From Candidatus Saccharibacteria bacterium UBA5148 (GTDB lineage Bacteria; Patescibacteriota; Saccharimonadia; Saccharimonadales; UBA4665): a stretch of 64,000 nt of DNA. The stretch spans positions 73,259 through 137,258 of the forward strand of contig DHXU01000006.1 of assembly GCA_002413835.1 (NCBI GenBank). The letters are read 5' to 3'. Of this stretch, positions 51,929-59,964 are shown piece after piece (positions within the stretch are counted from its first letter, which is position 1; every line of letters begins with the position of its first letter). Below the pieces are notes generated by a model. That model was not told where the DNA came from, ran no database searches, and saw nothing but the letters and a program-made list of their open reading frames with translations. The position numbers and the translations under genes were made by a program.

Positions 51929-53011
51929 ATGTCTAAAAATTCTGGCACGAAGGTCTATGTCGGCATGTCCGGCGGCGTCGATAGCTCGGTTACGGCCGCC
52001 CTGCTGCAGGAGCAGGGATACGATGTCACCGGCGTCTACATGAAGAACTGGAGCCAGGATCTGCCGGGTATGGTCTGCCCATGGAAAGAAGATTATCAGG
52101 ATGCCAAGCGCGTAGCAGTGCAGCTTGGAATCGACTTCAAAATGTATGATTTCGAACGCGAGTACCGCGAGCGGGTGGTCGACTACATGCTGGACGGTTA
52201 CAAGGCCGGGATAACGCCGAATCCGGACATCATGTGCAACCAGGAGGTGAAGTTCAAGCTGTTCCTGAAAACGGCATTGGCCGACGGGGCGGATATGATC
52301 GCGACCGGACACTACGCCCGCACCCGTGACGGACAGTTATATACCGGTCTCGATGGCAATAAAGACCAGTCCTATTTTCTGTACCGTGTGACGTCCCAGG
52401 CATTATCGAAGTCGCTGATGCCGATCGGGGAGTACGAAAAGCCAGCCGTCCGCGAGCTGGCCCGTAAGTTCGGCCTCAGCACGGCCGAGAAGAAGGACAG
52501 CCAGGGCATCTGCTTCGTCGGCAAAGTCGGCATCAAGGAGTTCCTGCAGCAGTTTGTGACTACTGAACCCGGTGCGATTGTCGACCGCAGCGGGAATGTA
52601 CTCGGCGAGCATGATGGTGCCATCTTCTACACCATCGGCCAGCGCCATGGCCTGGATGTCGGTGGCGGCCTGCCGTACTATGTCATCGGCAAAGATATGA
52701 ATACAAATGAAGTCTATGTCACGACCGACCTGGATGACTCTCAGCTGTGGAGTCAGGAGCTGACCCTGTCGAGCGAGCATTGGATAACCAATCAGCCGCT
52801 TATAAATAAAGAATATTACGTGCGTACCCGCTACCGGGCGCCCCTCGTGAAATGTTTTGTTTCACGGTCGGCCTATGAGGCGGAACTGGTGCTCGACCTC
52901 GAAGAAGAAGTCCGGGCCGTAACACCGGGCCAATCGGCCGTATTGTATGAAAAGGATGCTTCAGGGATGAGAGATTCGTACCGCGTTGTCGGCGGCGGAA
53001 TCGTTATATAG
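51929..53011 (+). CDS. mnmA: tRNA-specific 2-thiouridylase MnmA
   Basis: The 360-residue enzyme installs sulfur at U34 of tRNA for Lys, Glu and Gln, using persulfide sulfur from a desulfurase. The PP-loop SGGVDSSVTAALL (13-25) binds ATP. The catalytic Cys pair lies in DIMCNQEVKF and SQGICFVG. KDQSYFLYR and IGQRHGL are further family motifs. TAAAAT (51914-51919) or TATATA (51919-51924) lies close to the ATG with no Shine-Dalgarno, suggesting a leaderless message. Confidence 0.95.
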   Translation: MSKNSGTKVYVGMSGGVDSSVTAALLQEQGYDVTGVYMKNWSQDLPGMVCPWKEDYQDAKRVAVQLGIDFKMYDFEREYRERVVDYMLDGYKAGITPNPDIMCNQEVKFKLFLKTALADGADMIATGHYARTRDGQLYTGLDGNKDQSYFLYRVTSQALSKSLMPIGEYEKPAVRELARKFGLSTAEKKDSQGICFVGKVGIKEFLQQFVTTEPGAIVDRSGNVLGEHDGAIFYTIGQRHGLDVGGGLPYYVIGKDMNTNEVYVTTDLDDSQLWSQELTLSSEHWITNQPLINKEYYVRTRYRAPLVKCFVSRSAYEAELVLDLEEEVRAVTPGQSAVLYEKDASGMRDSYRVVGGGIVI

Positions 53012-53116
53012 ATAAGCAAGGTGGGTTGTAGTGCAGAGAAGCGGTGGAGGGAAATAGGGTCGGGTTAGCCGGGCGGCGAATGTGTCGTTATGTAACATAA
53101 CGGTTATAGGTTGCCT

Positions 53117-53186
53117 GGCACGGGCCGGGAGGTCATGTATGTCCGTCGGACATTCATGTTGTTGTACCTCCCGGCCTTCCTGTGCC
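53117..53186. repeat. Nested hairpin after mnmA
   Basis: GGCAC plus GGGCCGGGAGGT (53117-53133) pairs with ACCTCCCGGCC plus GTGCC (53166-53186). A perfect palindrome ATGTCCGTCGGACAT (53139-53153) sits in its loop. It lies between converging genes (mnmA and the four-helix protein) and may act as a shared terminator, although no T-run follows. Confidence 0.7.
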
Positions 53187-53206
53187 ATCCTGGCCGATCT
53201 TAGCGG

Positions 53207-53662
53207 TCAGCCGTGGAAGTGCAGGATCACGGCGTAGACGAGGTTGAACGCCACGATGATGCCGACGAAGGCACCGACAGCCGCCAGGGCGCGGACGAAG
53301 ACAGGAGACCTGTCGGTCTGCTTGTTCTTCTGACCGAGCCACCAGACGAGGAGACCGATGCCTGCGGCGCCGAACGCGACGATGATCTGCAGCGGTGACC
53401 CGACGAAGAACTTGAAGATCGAACTGAGTGTCGGCTCGCCGTAGATGAACGGTATCGGGTTGTGGGACCACAGGTTGGGAATCTGCCAGGTCACCCAGCC
53501 AGCGCCGAGTCCGGCGATGATGCCGAGCAGCTTGTTGACTGCGTGAAACATGATGCCACCGACGATCAGCAGCACGAGGAGCGAGACCCCTGCCCGGTAC
53601 GGGTGTGCCGACAACCGTTCGGTGAAACTGGGGTGTGTCGATACTGCCAAAATCAGATTCAT
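53207..53662 (-). CDS. Small multi-pass membrane protein
   Basis: The 151-residue protein starts at the ATG at 53662, with GGAGG 7 nt upstream; a start five codons earlier would contain that site. It has about four hydrophobic helices (roughly 22-42, 46-60, 88-107, 121-143) and short loops. I recognise no family. It lies in the GC-richer block and stands alone. A 7-bp inverted repeat sits about 23 nt upstream of its start. Confidence 0.6.
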   Translation of the reverse strand: MNLILAVSTHPSFTERLSAHPYRAGVSLLVLLIVGGIMFHAVNKLLGIIAGLGAGWVTWQIPNLWSHNPIPFIYGEPTLSSIFKFFVGSPLQIIVAFGAAGIGLLVWWLGQKNKQTDRSPVFVRALAAVGAFVGIIVAFNLVYAVILHFHG

Positions 53663-53684
53663 GCGACTTGCCTCCAAAGGACGT

Positions 53685-53701
53685 GAGAATCAGAGATTCT
53701 C
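53685..53701. promoter_or_regulatory. Inverted repeat before the four-helix membrane gene
   Basis: GAGAATC, AGA, GATTCTC is a perfect 7-bp inverted repeat 23 nt upstream of the reverse-strand ATG. It could be an operator or a leader hairpin. Confidence 0.4.
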
Positions 53702-53702
53702 A

Positions 53703-53853
53703 AACGATAGTGCTTCTCTGCACATGAACCAACATTAGCACACGGAAGTCAAGTTTGTTCAAATATTTATGTATACACGTAAATATCACAACGCAATCTT
53801 ACATATTATTGCGGAAAGATACTCACGGCTCAAATATGTATAAAAATGGCACG
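53703..53853. other. AT-rich intergenic stretch
   Basis: This part of the 459-nt gap between the two reverse-strand membrane genes is AT-rich, in contrast to the dense hairpins beside it. I see no gene or clear promoter in it, except TTGACT on the reverse strand near 53748. Confidence 0.4.
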
Positions 53854-54116
53854 AAAAAAGCCGCGTGAGTCTGGAGGGTGGGAGAAGTACGAGCGTACCA
53901 GATATCCCGAAGGATAAATGTAGCTCAGTGCCCCGTCGACCACGCAACTGCGTACTCATGCGGCTTACCCTTCCCGGCACCAGAGACAATCGTCATTGTC
54001 ATCTCTGTTGAGCACCTGGGAAGGGCTGATTCGTCAGTTGTGTTACCCGTTCGCGGCCGCCTCGTCCACGTTCACGTGGGCCACGCTCTCGAGGGTCCGG
54101 AGGACGTGATGTCCTC
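53854..54116 (-). ncRNA. Candidate structured non-coding RNA or 3' UTR
   Basis: A 13-bp closing stem (53858-53870 with 53954-53966, one wobble) surrounds three hairpins: GTAC-GAGC-GTAC, TATCC-CGAA-GGATA (C-UUCG-G on the reverse strand) and ACGC-AACT-GCGT. Read on the reverse strand, the closing stem is followed by T6, as in a terminator. Next to it are a perfect 8-bp stem CCCTTCCC/GGGAAGGG (53968-53975, 54018-54025) with an inner hairpin, then CTGA-TTCG-TCAG, CCACG-TTCA-CGTGG and GAGGAC-GTGAT-GTCCTC. I see no RNase P, tmRNA or SRP RNA consensus. It is either an RNA gene or the 3' UTR of the Pro-rich protein gene. Confidence 0.4.
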
Positions 54117-54121
54117 GGGGG

Positions 54122-54826
54122 TCAGGGAGTACCGGAAGGCGGCGGTTGAGCCGGAGGCGGTGTCCCGAGCGGGAGCGGGTAGGTAAGAGCGGGCGGCCGT
54201 CTCATGGGCTGCTGTTGCTGGCCCGGGTGCGGATAGGGTGCCTGCGGCGGCCCGTACTGGTACGGCTGACCACCTGGAGGTGGCTGCTGCGGGCTCTGCG
54301 GTGGGTAGCGGTACGGCTGACCGCCCGCGGGGGGTGGCTGCTGCCGTCCGGGAGGCGGGTAGAACCCTGGTGGGGGGTTCTGCGGACGCTGCATCGGCTG
54401 CCGGGCGGCAGGGTTGCCTTGTAGTCCGGGCGGTAGCGCGGGCTGACGGTACCTGTTGACCTTGATGGCCAGCAATGCACTCGTCACGACCAGAACGCCG
54501 ACTGGAACGTCATCAGCAAGGAACCCCTGCAAGCCGGGAATCCAGCTGAACAGGTCGTTGGCGGCTTCACCAGGAGCAAGCACTCGGCTAGTGATGAAAA
54601 GGAAGCGGACGGATTTCCCGGGAAGTCGCCTGAGGAACTTTGCGACCGTTGGCATGAGCCCCCGGACGTCTTCGTTCCCGTCTTCGCGGTACAACGCGTA
54701 CGCGTCTTTCCAGGATCGGATGTAGGCCTTGAAGTTCTGCGACACTGTGGGGCTTCGTGTGGGCTGTGCCACCATCGGAGCCGGTTGAGTCCTGCGGGGG
54801 TCAGGTTGACCATACGGTGCGGTCAT
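54122..54826 (-). CDS. Pro/Gln-rich membrane protein, DUF1232-like core
   Basis: The 234-residue protein starts at the ATG at 54826, shortly after AAAAGAG. Residues about 40-120 are helical; RLPGKSVRFLFITSRVLAPG and FLADDVPVGVLVVTSALLAI loosely resemble the DUF1232 (YkvA) pattern of a hydrophobic pair with a P-x-D/E turn. From about 125 to the end it is a run of Pro/Gln/Gly/Tyr repeats (PPPGGQPYQYGPPQ type), probably disordered. The gene is clearly GC-richer than its neighbours and may be a transferred gene. Function unknown. Confidence 0.55.
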   Translation of the reverse strand: MTAPYGQPDPRRTQPAPMVAQPTRSPTVSQNFKAYIRSWKDAYALYREDGNEDVRGLMPTVAKFLRRLPGKSVRFLFITSRVLAPGEAANDLFSWIPGLQGFLADDVPVGVLVVTSALLAIKVNRYRQPALPPGLQGNPAARQPMQRPQNPPPGFYPPPGRQQPPPAGGQPYRYPPQSPQQPPPGGQPYQYGPPQAPYPHPGQQQQPMRRPPALTYPLPLGTPPPAQPPPSGTP

Positions 54827-54905
54827 GCCAGTACTCTTTTCTGTGAGTGGGCGAACGGAAAATGAATGTGCGGAGAAGCCTTGTGCTCTCTTGTAGTTCT
54901 GACGA

Positions 54906-54934
54906 ACTAAACAAACTATACCACAGAATGTCAA
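54906..54934 (-). promoter_or_regulatory. Reverse-strand promoter of the Pro-rich gene
   Basis: On the reverse strand, TTGACA (54934-54929) and TTTAGT (54911-54906) are spaced by 17 nt. The leader would be about 70 nt. It is divergent from the alaS promoter. Confidence 0.5.
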
Positions 54935-54958
54935 TATAATGTTTAAATAATATAGCTA

Positions 54959-54987
54959 TTGGGGCAGCATTTTACTCCTGTTACAAT
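54959..54987 (+). promoter_or_regulatory. Promoter of alaS
   Basis: TTGGGG (54959-54964) and TACAAT (54982-54987) are spaced by 17 nt, and the ATG at 54995 is 7 nt after the -10. The transcript would be leaderless. Confidence 0.5.
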
Positions 54988-54994
54988 GGGGTGC

Positions 54995-56917
54995 ATGAAT
55001 GCACAACAAATACGCTCCGCTTATCTAGATTTTTATGCCAAACGCGGCCATTCCGTCATTCCACGGGCCCTGTTGGTGCCACAGAACGACCCGACAACTC
55101 TATTCACGGGTTCGGGGATGCAGTCGCTGCTGCCGTACCTGCTCGGGGAGGAGCATCCGAGTGGCATCCGGCTGACGGATAGCCAGACCTGCCTGCGGGC
55201 CCAGGACATTGAAGACGTCGGTGATAACCGCCATACGACGTTCTTTGAGATGCTCGGCAACTGGTCGCTTGGCGATTATTTCAAGGAACAGCAGATCCGC
55301 TGGTTCTTTGAATTCCTGATAGATGTCGTCGGGCTGGATCCGCAGAAGATATATGTTAGTTGCTTCATTGGCGACGCCAGCCACGGTATTGAGCGTGACG
55401 ACGTCTCTGCCAAAGTCTGGCAGGAGTTGTTCAAAGAAAAGGGAATCGATGCCAGGATCGTGGCGATCGGCAGCCAGGAAGATGGCAATACGAACGGCAT
55501 GCAAGGCGGGCGTATCTTTTTTTATGATGACAGCGAGAACTGGTGGAGCCGCAGCGGCGGCCTCGACAAAACACCGATGGGCGATCCCTGTGGCCCGGAT
55601 AGCGAGATGTTTTATGATTTTGGCGACCAGCATCACGCGCCGGGCTACGGCGAACCTCATCCGGCCAGCGATTCCGGCCGGTTTATGGAAATCGGCAATC
55701 AGGTCTTTATGCAGTATCAGCGGACGGAAGACGGTTTCAAGCCGCTCGCCAAGCAGAATGTTGATTTCGGCGGCGGCCTGGAGCGGATTGCCGCAGCCGC
55801 TATTGATAACCCGGATGTCTTTCAAATAAGTCTGATGCGTCCCATTATTGACAAATTAGAAGCAATATCCGGTAAAAAATACGACAGCCACACTGAAAGC
55901 ATGCGCGTCATCGCTGACCATTTGCGGGCAGCAACCTTCCTGGCTGTCGACGGTATCGTGCCGAGCAACAAGGAACAAGGCTATGTGATGCGTCGGCTGC
56001 TGCGGCGGGCTATCCGCTATGCCTTTGAACTAGGTGTCGAGCAGAACTTCCTGGAGCAGATTGTGCCAGTGATCGCTGACATGTATGCCGATGATTATCC
56101 TGAGGTTGCGGCTAGCCGTGACAAGGTTGTCGAGGTGTTGGTCAAGGAAGAAAAGGTCTTCCGTCAGACATTGCGCAAGGGGCTGCAGATGTTTGACAAA
56201 AAAATGAGTGACTTTATATTGCCGGTGACACTTCCAATAGAGTCGGGTTCGGGTAAAATGAGCGGTGAAGATATTTTTCAGCTCTATGATACGTATGGTT
56301 TTCCGGTCGAACTTTCTGTCGAAGAAGCTTTTAAAAGAGGAATAGATGTAGCCAATTGGCAGCAGGATTTTGACTCTAAGATGGCAGAGCAGCGCCAACG
56401 TTCCCAGACAGCCGCCAAAGGCACCTTCAAAGGCGGTCTCGGCGGCCAGACGTTGCAGCACAAGAAATACCACACGGCGACGCACCTGATGTACCAGGCG
56501 CTGCGCCAGGTGCTCGGCGACCATGTCGTGCAGCACGGCAGCAACATTACTGAGGAACGCCTGCGGTTCGACTTCAGTCATCCTGAAAAAGTCACGCCGG
56601 AGCAACTAGCAGAGGTCGAAAAAATCGTTAACGAACAGATAGCCAAAGATTTACAGGTTAGCTTCGCTGAATATCCGACGAAAGTCGCCCGCGAAGAGAA
56701 GGGCGCTCTTGGCCAGTTTGGCGACCGTTACGGCGATACAGTCAAAGTCTACAAGATGATCGCCGACGGTGCCGACAAGCCCTTCAGCTTTGAAATCTGC
56801 GGTGGTCCGCATGTCGACCACACCTTGCAGCTCTACGAAGACGGTAAGACATTCAAGATACTCAAGGAAGAATCCAGCTCGGCCGGCATCCGGCGTATCA
56901 AAGCTGTTCTGGTCTAG
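54995..56917 (+). CDS. alaS: Alanyl-tRNA synthetase, short form
   Basis: The 640-residue class II enzyme starts at the ATG before AQQIRSAYLDFYAKRGH, the usual AlaRS N-terminus; the longer frame from 54959 would include the promoter. Motif 2 (RAQDIEDVGDNRHTTFFEML) and motif 3 (DFGGGLERI) are clear. The editing domain is complete: HTATH (about 504) and CGGPHV (about 611) supply the zinc site. The C-terminal oligomerisation and tRNA-binding (C-Ala) domain of the usual ~875-residue enzyme is missing, as in other reduced genomes. Confidence 0.95.
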   Translation: MNAQQIRSAYLDFYAKRGHSVIPRALLVPQNDPTTLFTGSGMQSLLPYLLGEEHPSGIRLTDSQTCLRAQDIEDVGDNRHTTFFEMLGNWSLGDYFKEQQIRWFFEFLIDVVGLDPQKIYVSCFIGDASHGIERDDVSAKVWQELFKEKGIDARIVAIGSQEDGNTNGMQGGRIFFYDDSENWWSRSGGLDKTPMGDPCGPDSEMFYDFGDQHHAPGYGEPHPASDSGRFMEIGNQVFMQYQRTEDGFKPLAKQNVDFGGGLERIAAAAIDNPDVFQISLMRPIIDKLEAISGKKYDSHTESMRVIADHLRAATFLAVDGIVPSNKEQGYVMRRLLRRAIRYAFELGVEQNFLEQIVPVIADMYADDYPEVAASRDKVVEVLVKEEKVFRQTLRKGLQMFDKKMSDFILPVTLPIESGSGKMSGEDIFQLYDTYGFPVELSVEEAFKRGIDVANWQQDFDSKMAEQRQRSQTAAKGTFKGGLGGQTLQHKKYHTATHLMYQALRQVLGDHVVQHGSNITEERLRFDFSHPEKVTPEQLAEVEKIVNEQIAKDLQVSFAEYPTKVAREEKGALGQFGDRYGDTVKVYKMIADGADKPFSFEICGGPHVDHTLQLYEDGKTFKILKEESSSAGIRRIKAVLV

Positions 56918-57005
56918 TGGCTCAGAGTTTTCCGTCCTGGCGTGGAGCCCTGATAATAGCGAAGACTGGACGTGAACCCGGCTTCAGGTTACAGTTATTG
57001 TAGTT

Positions 57006-58079
57006 ATGTTTATGAAAGCTTCTACGGGGACGATGGCTGCGCTGGCAGGAGTGTTTATGCTGTTTGCATCTGTGCCGACTGGCACGTCCTATAAGCTGGA
57101 GAGTTACGGTGTCGGATCCGGCGGTACGGCTAATTCGACATCCAGCAGTTATGCTATGGAAGGCATCAGCGGCGAGACTAGCGGTACGCAGATGACCGGT
57201 ACGACTTACAACGGTGGCAGTGGTCTGATTACGACCCAACTGGCCAACGTTCCGGCAGCGCCGACGCTGACCAATACCAGCAACTGGTATAACAAATTGA
57301 AGCTGGTTATAAATGACGGTGGCAATGCCACGGATGCGACCTTTGCGGTGGCGATCAGCAGTGATAACTTTGTGACGACGCAGTATGTCAAAAGCGACTT
57401 CACAGTCGGCTCATCGCTGGCAATTACGGATTATCAGACCTATGCTCTGTGGGGCAGTGCAACAGGTGTAAATATCGTGGGATTACAGCCGAATACAACC
57501 TACAAGGTCAAGGTTCGGGCCATGCACGGCAAATTCACAGAGTCAGGGTACAGCGCTATCGCGACAGCCGCAACCGTCAATCCGTCGCTGACCTTCGATC
57601 TTGACGTGTCGGCGACTGACTCCGAGACGGCAGCGCCCTATACCTTGGCTTTTAACGACTTAGTACCGAATACGGTCGTGAACAGTCCGCAAAAAATCTG
57701 GGTTGATTTTGATACAAACGGTGATTTTGGCGGTAATGTGTACATGTATGGCCAGAACGCCGGGCTGCGCAGCACGAGAGTGTCTTATACCATCGCCGCC
57801 ATAACTGGTAATCTGGCCGCGGCGGCGCAAGGCTTTGGTGCTCAGAGTACGTCCGCTACCCAGACGTCTGGCGGCCCGTTCGTGGTCTCCAGCCCCTATG
57901 ACGGGACCAGCGATAGCGTTGGCATCACCGATGCCAACATCCGTAGAATCTATTCAGCGGCCACACCGATTACTGCCGGCCGGTCATCACTCCAGTTGAA
58001 AGCCAAGATAACAGCGACGACGCCATCGTCCAGCGATTATGCCGAGACACTGACGGTTGTCGCAGCACCGAGCTACTAA
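57006..58079 (+). CDS. Exported FN3/WxL-like surface protein
   Basis: The 357-residue protein has a signal peptide (about 5-26), a mature start YKLESYGVGSGGTANSTSSS, an FN3-like domain at about 80-195 (NIVGLQPNTTYKVKVRAMHG), then a beta module ending SDYAETLTVVAAPSY, the shared aromatic terminus. It lies first in the third surface cluster. The following gene starts 2 nt after its stop. The mature start SYGVGSGGTANSTSSSYAM resembles the 42782 product in its N-terminal pattern. Confidence 0.65.
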   Translation: MFMKASTGTMAALAGVFMLFASVPTGTSYKLESYGVGSGGTANSTSSSYAMEGISGETSGTQMTGTTYNGGSGLITTQLANVPAAPTLTNTSNWYNKLKLVINDGGNATDATFAVAISSDNFVTTQYVKSDFTVGSSLAITDYQTYALWGSATGVNIVGLQPNTTYKVKVRAMHGKFTESGYSAIATAATVNPSLTFDLDVSATDSETAAPYTLAFNDLVPNTVVNSPQKIWVDFDTNGDFGGNVYMYGQNAGLRSTRVSYTIAAITGNLAAAAQGFGAQSTSATQTSGGPFVVSSPYDGTSDSVGITDANIRRIYSAATPITAGRSSLQLKAKITATTPSSSDYAETLTVVAAPSY

Positions 58080-58081
58080 CT

Positions 58082-58717
58082 ATGGCAGCATCTACGCCTA
58101 CTCAGACAGGAATTACACCAGACAAGCCGCGTCGTTCGAAGCGAAAATTCGTGCGACGGCTGATTGTGGCGTTTATTGTCCTGGCGGTGCTTGGAGCTGT
58201 AAGCTACGTAGCGTATAGGATGTTGATTGGACCGTCTGAAGGAACTGTCGCTGGGATAATACCGGATAATACCGTTCAGCCGGCAGCGGCACCTGAGCTT
58301 GAGCAGTTCGAAGGCACGTATCTGACGTTTGCCTATCCAGGCAACTACGTAGTCAGGCCACCCTCGAGCGACGATACTCATAACCTGGAAACGCATACCT
58401 TTGTAGCATCAGGCATGATGCATAAGATCCTGACAGTCACAGTTACTAGTCTGCCGTCAGGAAAACTGGAAGATGATACCTCGTATTACATGCGCAGCCT
58501 GCACCCGGAGACCTATCAGCTGAAGCCAGAAGTCATCCAAGGTGAAAAGGTAGTTGTGGCAGTCGATGCCAAGGATAGTCAGGAGGCGGCATTCTGGGTG
58601 CACAAGTCGGCCAACGGTGTGAACTTGTTGACATTTACAGTGAGCAGTGTGACGGTTGGGTCGGCCGCAACTGCTCAGGAATACCAGAAAATGTTGGAGT
58701 CAGTCAGATGGCGCTAG
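58082..58717 (+). CDS. Membrane-anchored hypothetical protein
   Basis: The 211-residue protein has a basic cytosolic N-terminus (PRRSKRKFVRR), one membrane helix (about 27-46) and an exported domain of about 150 residues. The domain (FEGTYLTFAYPGNYVVRPPS, then YQKMLESVRW at the end) has the look of PsbP-like or lipoprotein-type domains that pair a T-F-x-Y-P strand with a C-terminal helix. It probably accompanies the upstream surface protein. I recognise no family with confidence. Confidence 0.6.
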   Translation: MAASTPTQTGITPDKPRRSKRKFVRRLIVAFIVLAVLGAVSYVAYRMLIGPSEGTVAGIIPDNTVQPAAAPELEQFEGTYLTFAYPGNYVVRPPSSDDTHNLETHTFVASGMMHKILTVTVTSLPSGKLEDDTSYYMRSLHPETYQLKPEVIQGEKVVVAVDAKDSQEAAFWVHKSANGVNLLTFTVSSVTVGSAATAQEYQKMLESVRWR

Positions 58718-58743
58718 TACGATAAGATTCGGCGCGTAATATG

Positions 58744-58772
58744 TTGACATGCATTAGCGTAACCGGTACTAT
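58744..58772 (+). promoter_or_regulatory. Strong promoter of the 58812 surface gene
   Basis: A consensus TTGACA (58744-58749) is followed after 17 nt by TACTAT (58767-58772). It is the closest match to consensus in the window. The leader before the ATG at 58812 is about 33 nt. Confidence 0.7.
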
Positions 58773-58811
58773 GAGAATCAGTTAGCATAACCATAAGGTT
58801 GATACGAGAGT

Positions 58812-59876
58812 ATGCGGGTAAAAATAGACATCGGACAGAAAGTAGCTTTGGCACTTGTGCTTGTTCTGGCTGTCAGCGGATTACAGTCAATGTCGGCCTC
58901 AGCCTTCTCGGGAATGTCCAATACGTACGTTCGGCTTGATCGGATGAAGGCCAGCACTGGTTCGACCGTGCGCGTCGTATTCACTACATCGGCTGCAACG
59001 CTTACAGAGGATACAATTAAACTCGACTTTAACGGCACTGATCCGACCACCTGGTCTAGCTTGTCAGGCGCTGTGGCAGCATCACAAACCATTACTACTG
59101 CAGCCTGCGTCACGGAAACTGGCAACGCGGCGGTGCCAGGTACACTGGTCGGCACTGGTAGCGCAGGTGTACTATCAATTAGCGGTGTTACCAATCTGAC
59201 TGCCTCAACCGGCTACTGTTTTGACTTGACGGGGGCTTCGGCGGTGACACTACCGTCTGGTGCCGGTGAATACCATGCCATTTTGACGACCCAAACTGGT
59301 GCCACTATCGACGACAAAGCTATTGTAGCTCTGCGGGTTGTGGCAGATGATCAGATAACTGTCACGGCCAATGTTCCGCCAACATTCAACTTCGCTCTCG
59401 ACAGTAACACAACTGCCTTTACCGCTGACCTAACGCCTGGTACCAAGCGGACAACGACTCCACGAACGTTTACTGTTGACACGAATGCCAAAACTGGTTG
59501 GGTGGCCTGGATTCGGAACTCTGACACCAACGGCTTGTACTCTATCGGCGTCGCAAAGAATATTGCTCCAACTACCCCTGGAACAGCCGTCGATGTCGAC
59601 ACGGCACCGAGTACTGAACAATATGTCTGGGGTGTGACTGCGATGTCACAGGTGGGCGGTCTTGGTGTAACATCTGTCCCAGCTGCCTTTGACGCGACAG
59701 GCGGTACAGATGAAGGCACTGGTGTTGATAACTCATACCGCCAGGTAGCATCATCAACCGGTACTGCAGATACATCGGTCGTTACACTGGTTGCAGCCGC
59801 CACGATCGCTGGTATTACTCCAGCGGCGTCAGATTACACTGACGTTGTGCAGGTGATTGGCGCTGGTCAGTTTTAG
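58812..59876 (+). CDS. Exported WxL-like surface protein
   Basis: The 354-residue protein has a signal peptide (about 9-31, ending ASAF), a mature chain of Thr/Ala-rich beta strands with one Cys pair (TAACV ... GYCF), the shared block DDQITVTANVPPTFNFAL (which corresponds to NVTAKVQETLTF elsewhere), and the terminus SDYTDVVQVIGAGQF with a final aromatic residue. It has the strongest promoter in the window and so may be the most abundant surface protein here. It is followed by two DUF916-like genes. Confidence 0.65.
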   Translation: MRVKIDIGQKVALALVLVLAVSGLQSMSASAFSGMSNTYVRLDRMKASTGSTVRVVFTTSAATLTEDTIKLDFNGTDPTTWSSLSGAVAASQTITTAACVTETGNAAVPGTLVGTGSAGVLSISGVTNLTASTGYCFDLTGASAVTLPSGAGEYHAILTTQTGATIDDKAIVALRVVADDQITVTANVPPTFNFALDSNTTAFTADLTPGTKRTTTPRTFTVDTNAKTGWVAWIRNSDTNGLYSIGVAKNIAPTTPGTAVDVDTAPSTEQYVWGVTAMSQVGGLGVTSVPAAFDATGGTDEGTGVDNSYRQVASSTGTADTSVVTLVAAATIAGITPAASDYTDVVQVIGAGQF

Positions 59877-59950
59877 GCTGTCTATCTGTCCCAAACATCT
59901 TGATTTAAGCGGAATTTTACATAAGCGGTGTTAAAAGCCACTGTACAGTA

Positions 59951-59956
59951 TATAAT
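59951..59956 (+). promoter_or_regulatory. -10 box of the 59965 DUF916 gene
   Basis: A perfect TATAAT lies 8 nt before the ATG at 59965. No convincing -35 or Shine-Dalgarno was found. Confidence 0.45.
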
Positions 59957-59964
59957 GGATATAA

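Noticed and set aside
53920..53930. GTAGCTCAGTG, resembling a tRNA D arm
   Set aside because: No acceptor, anticodon or T arm can be formed around it.
53878..54186. Forward frame of 102 codons in the hairpin-rich gap
   Set aside because: It starts at a GTG without a ribosome site, crosses several perfect hairpins and runs antisense into the Pro-rich gene.
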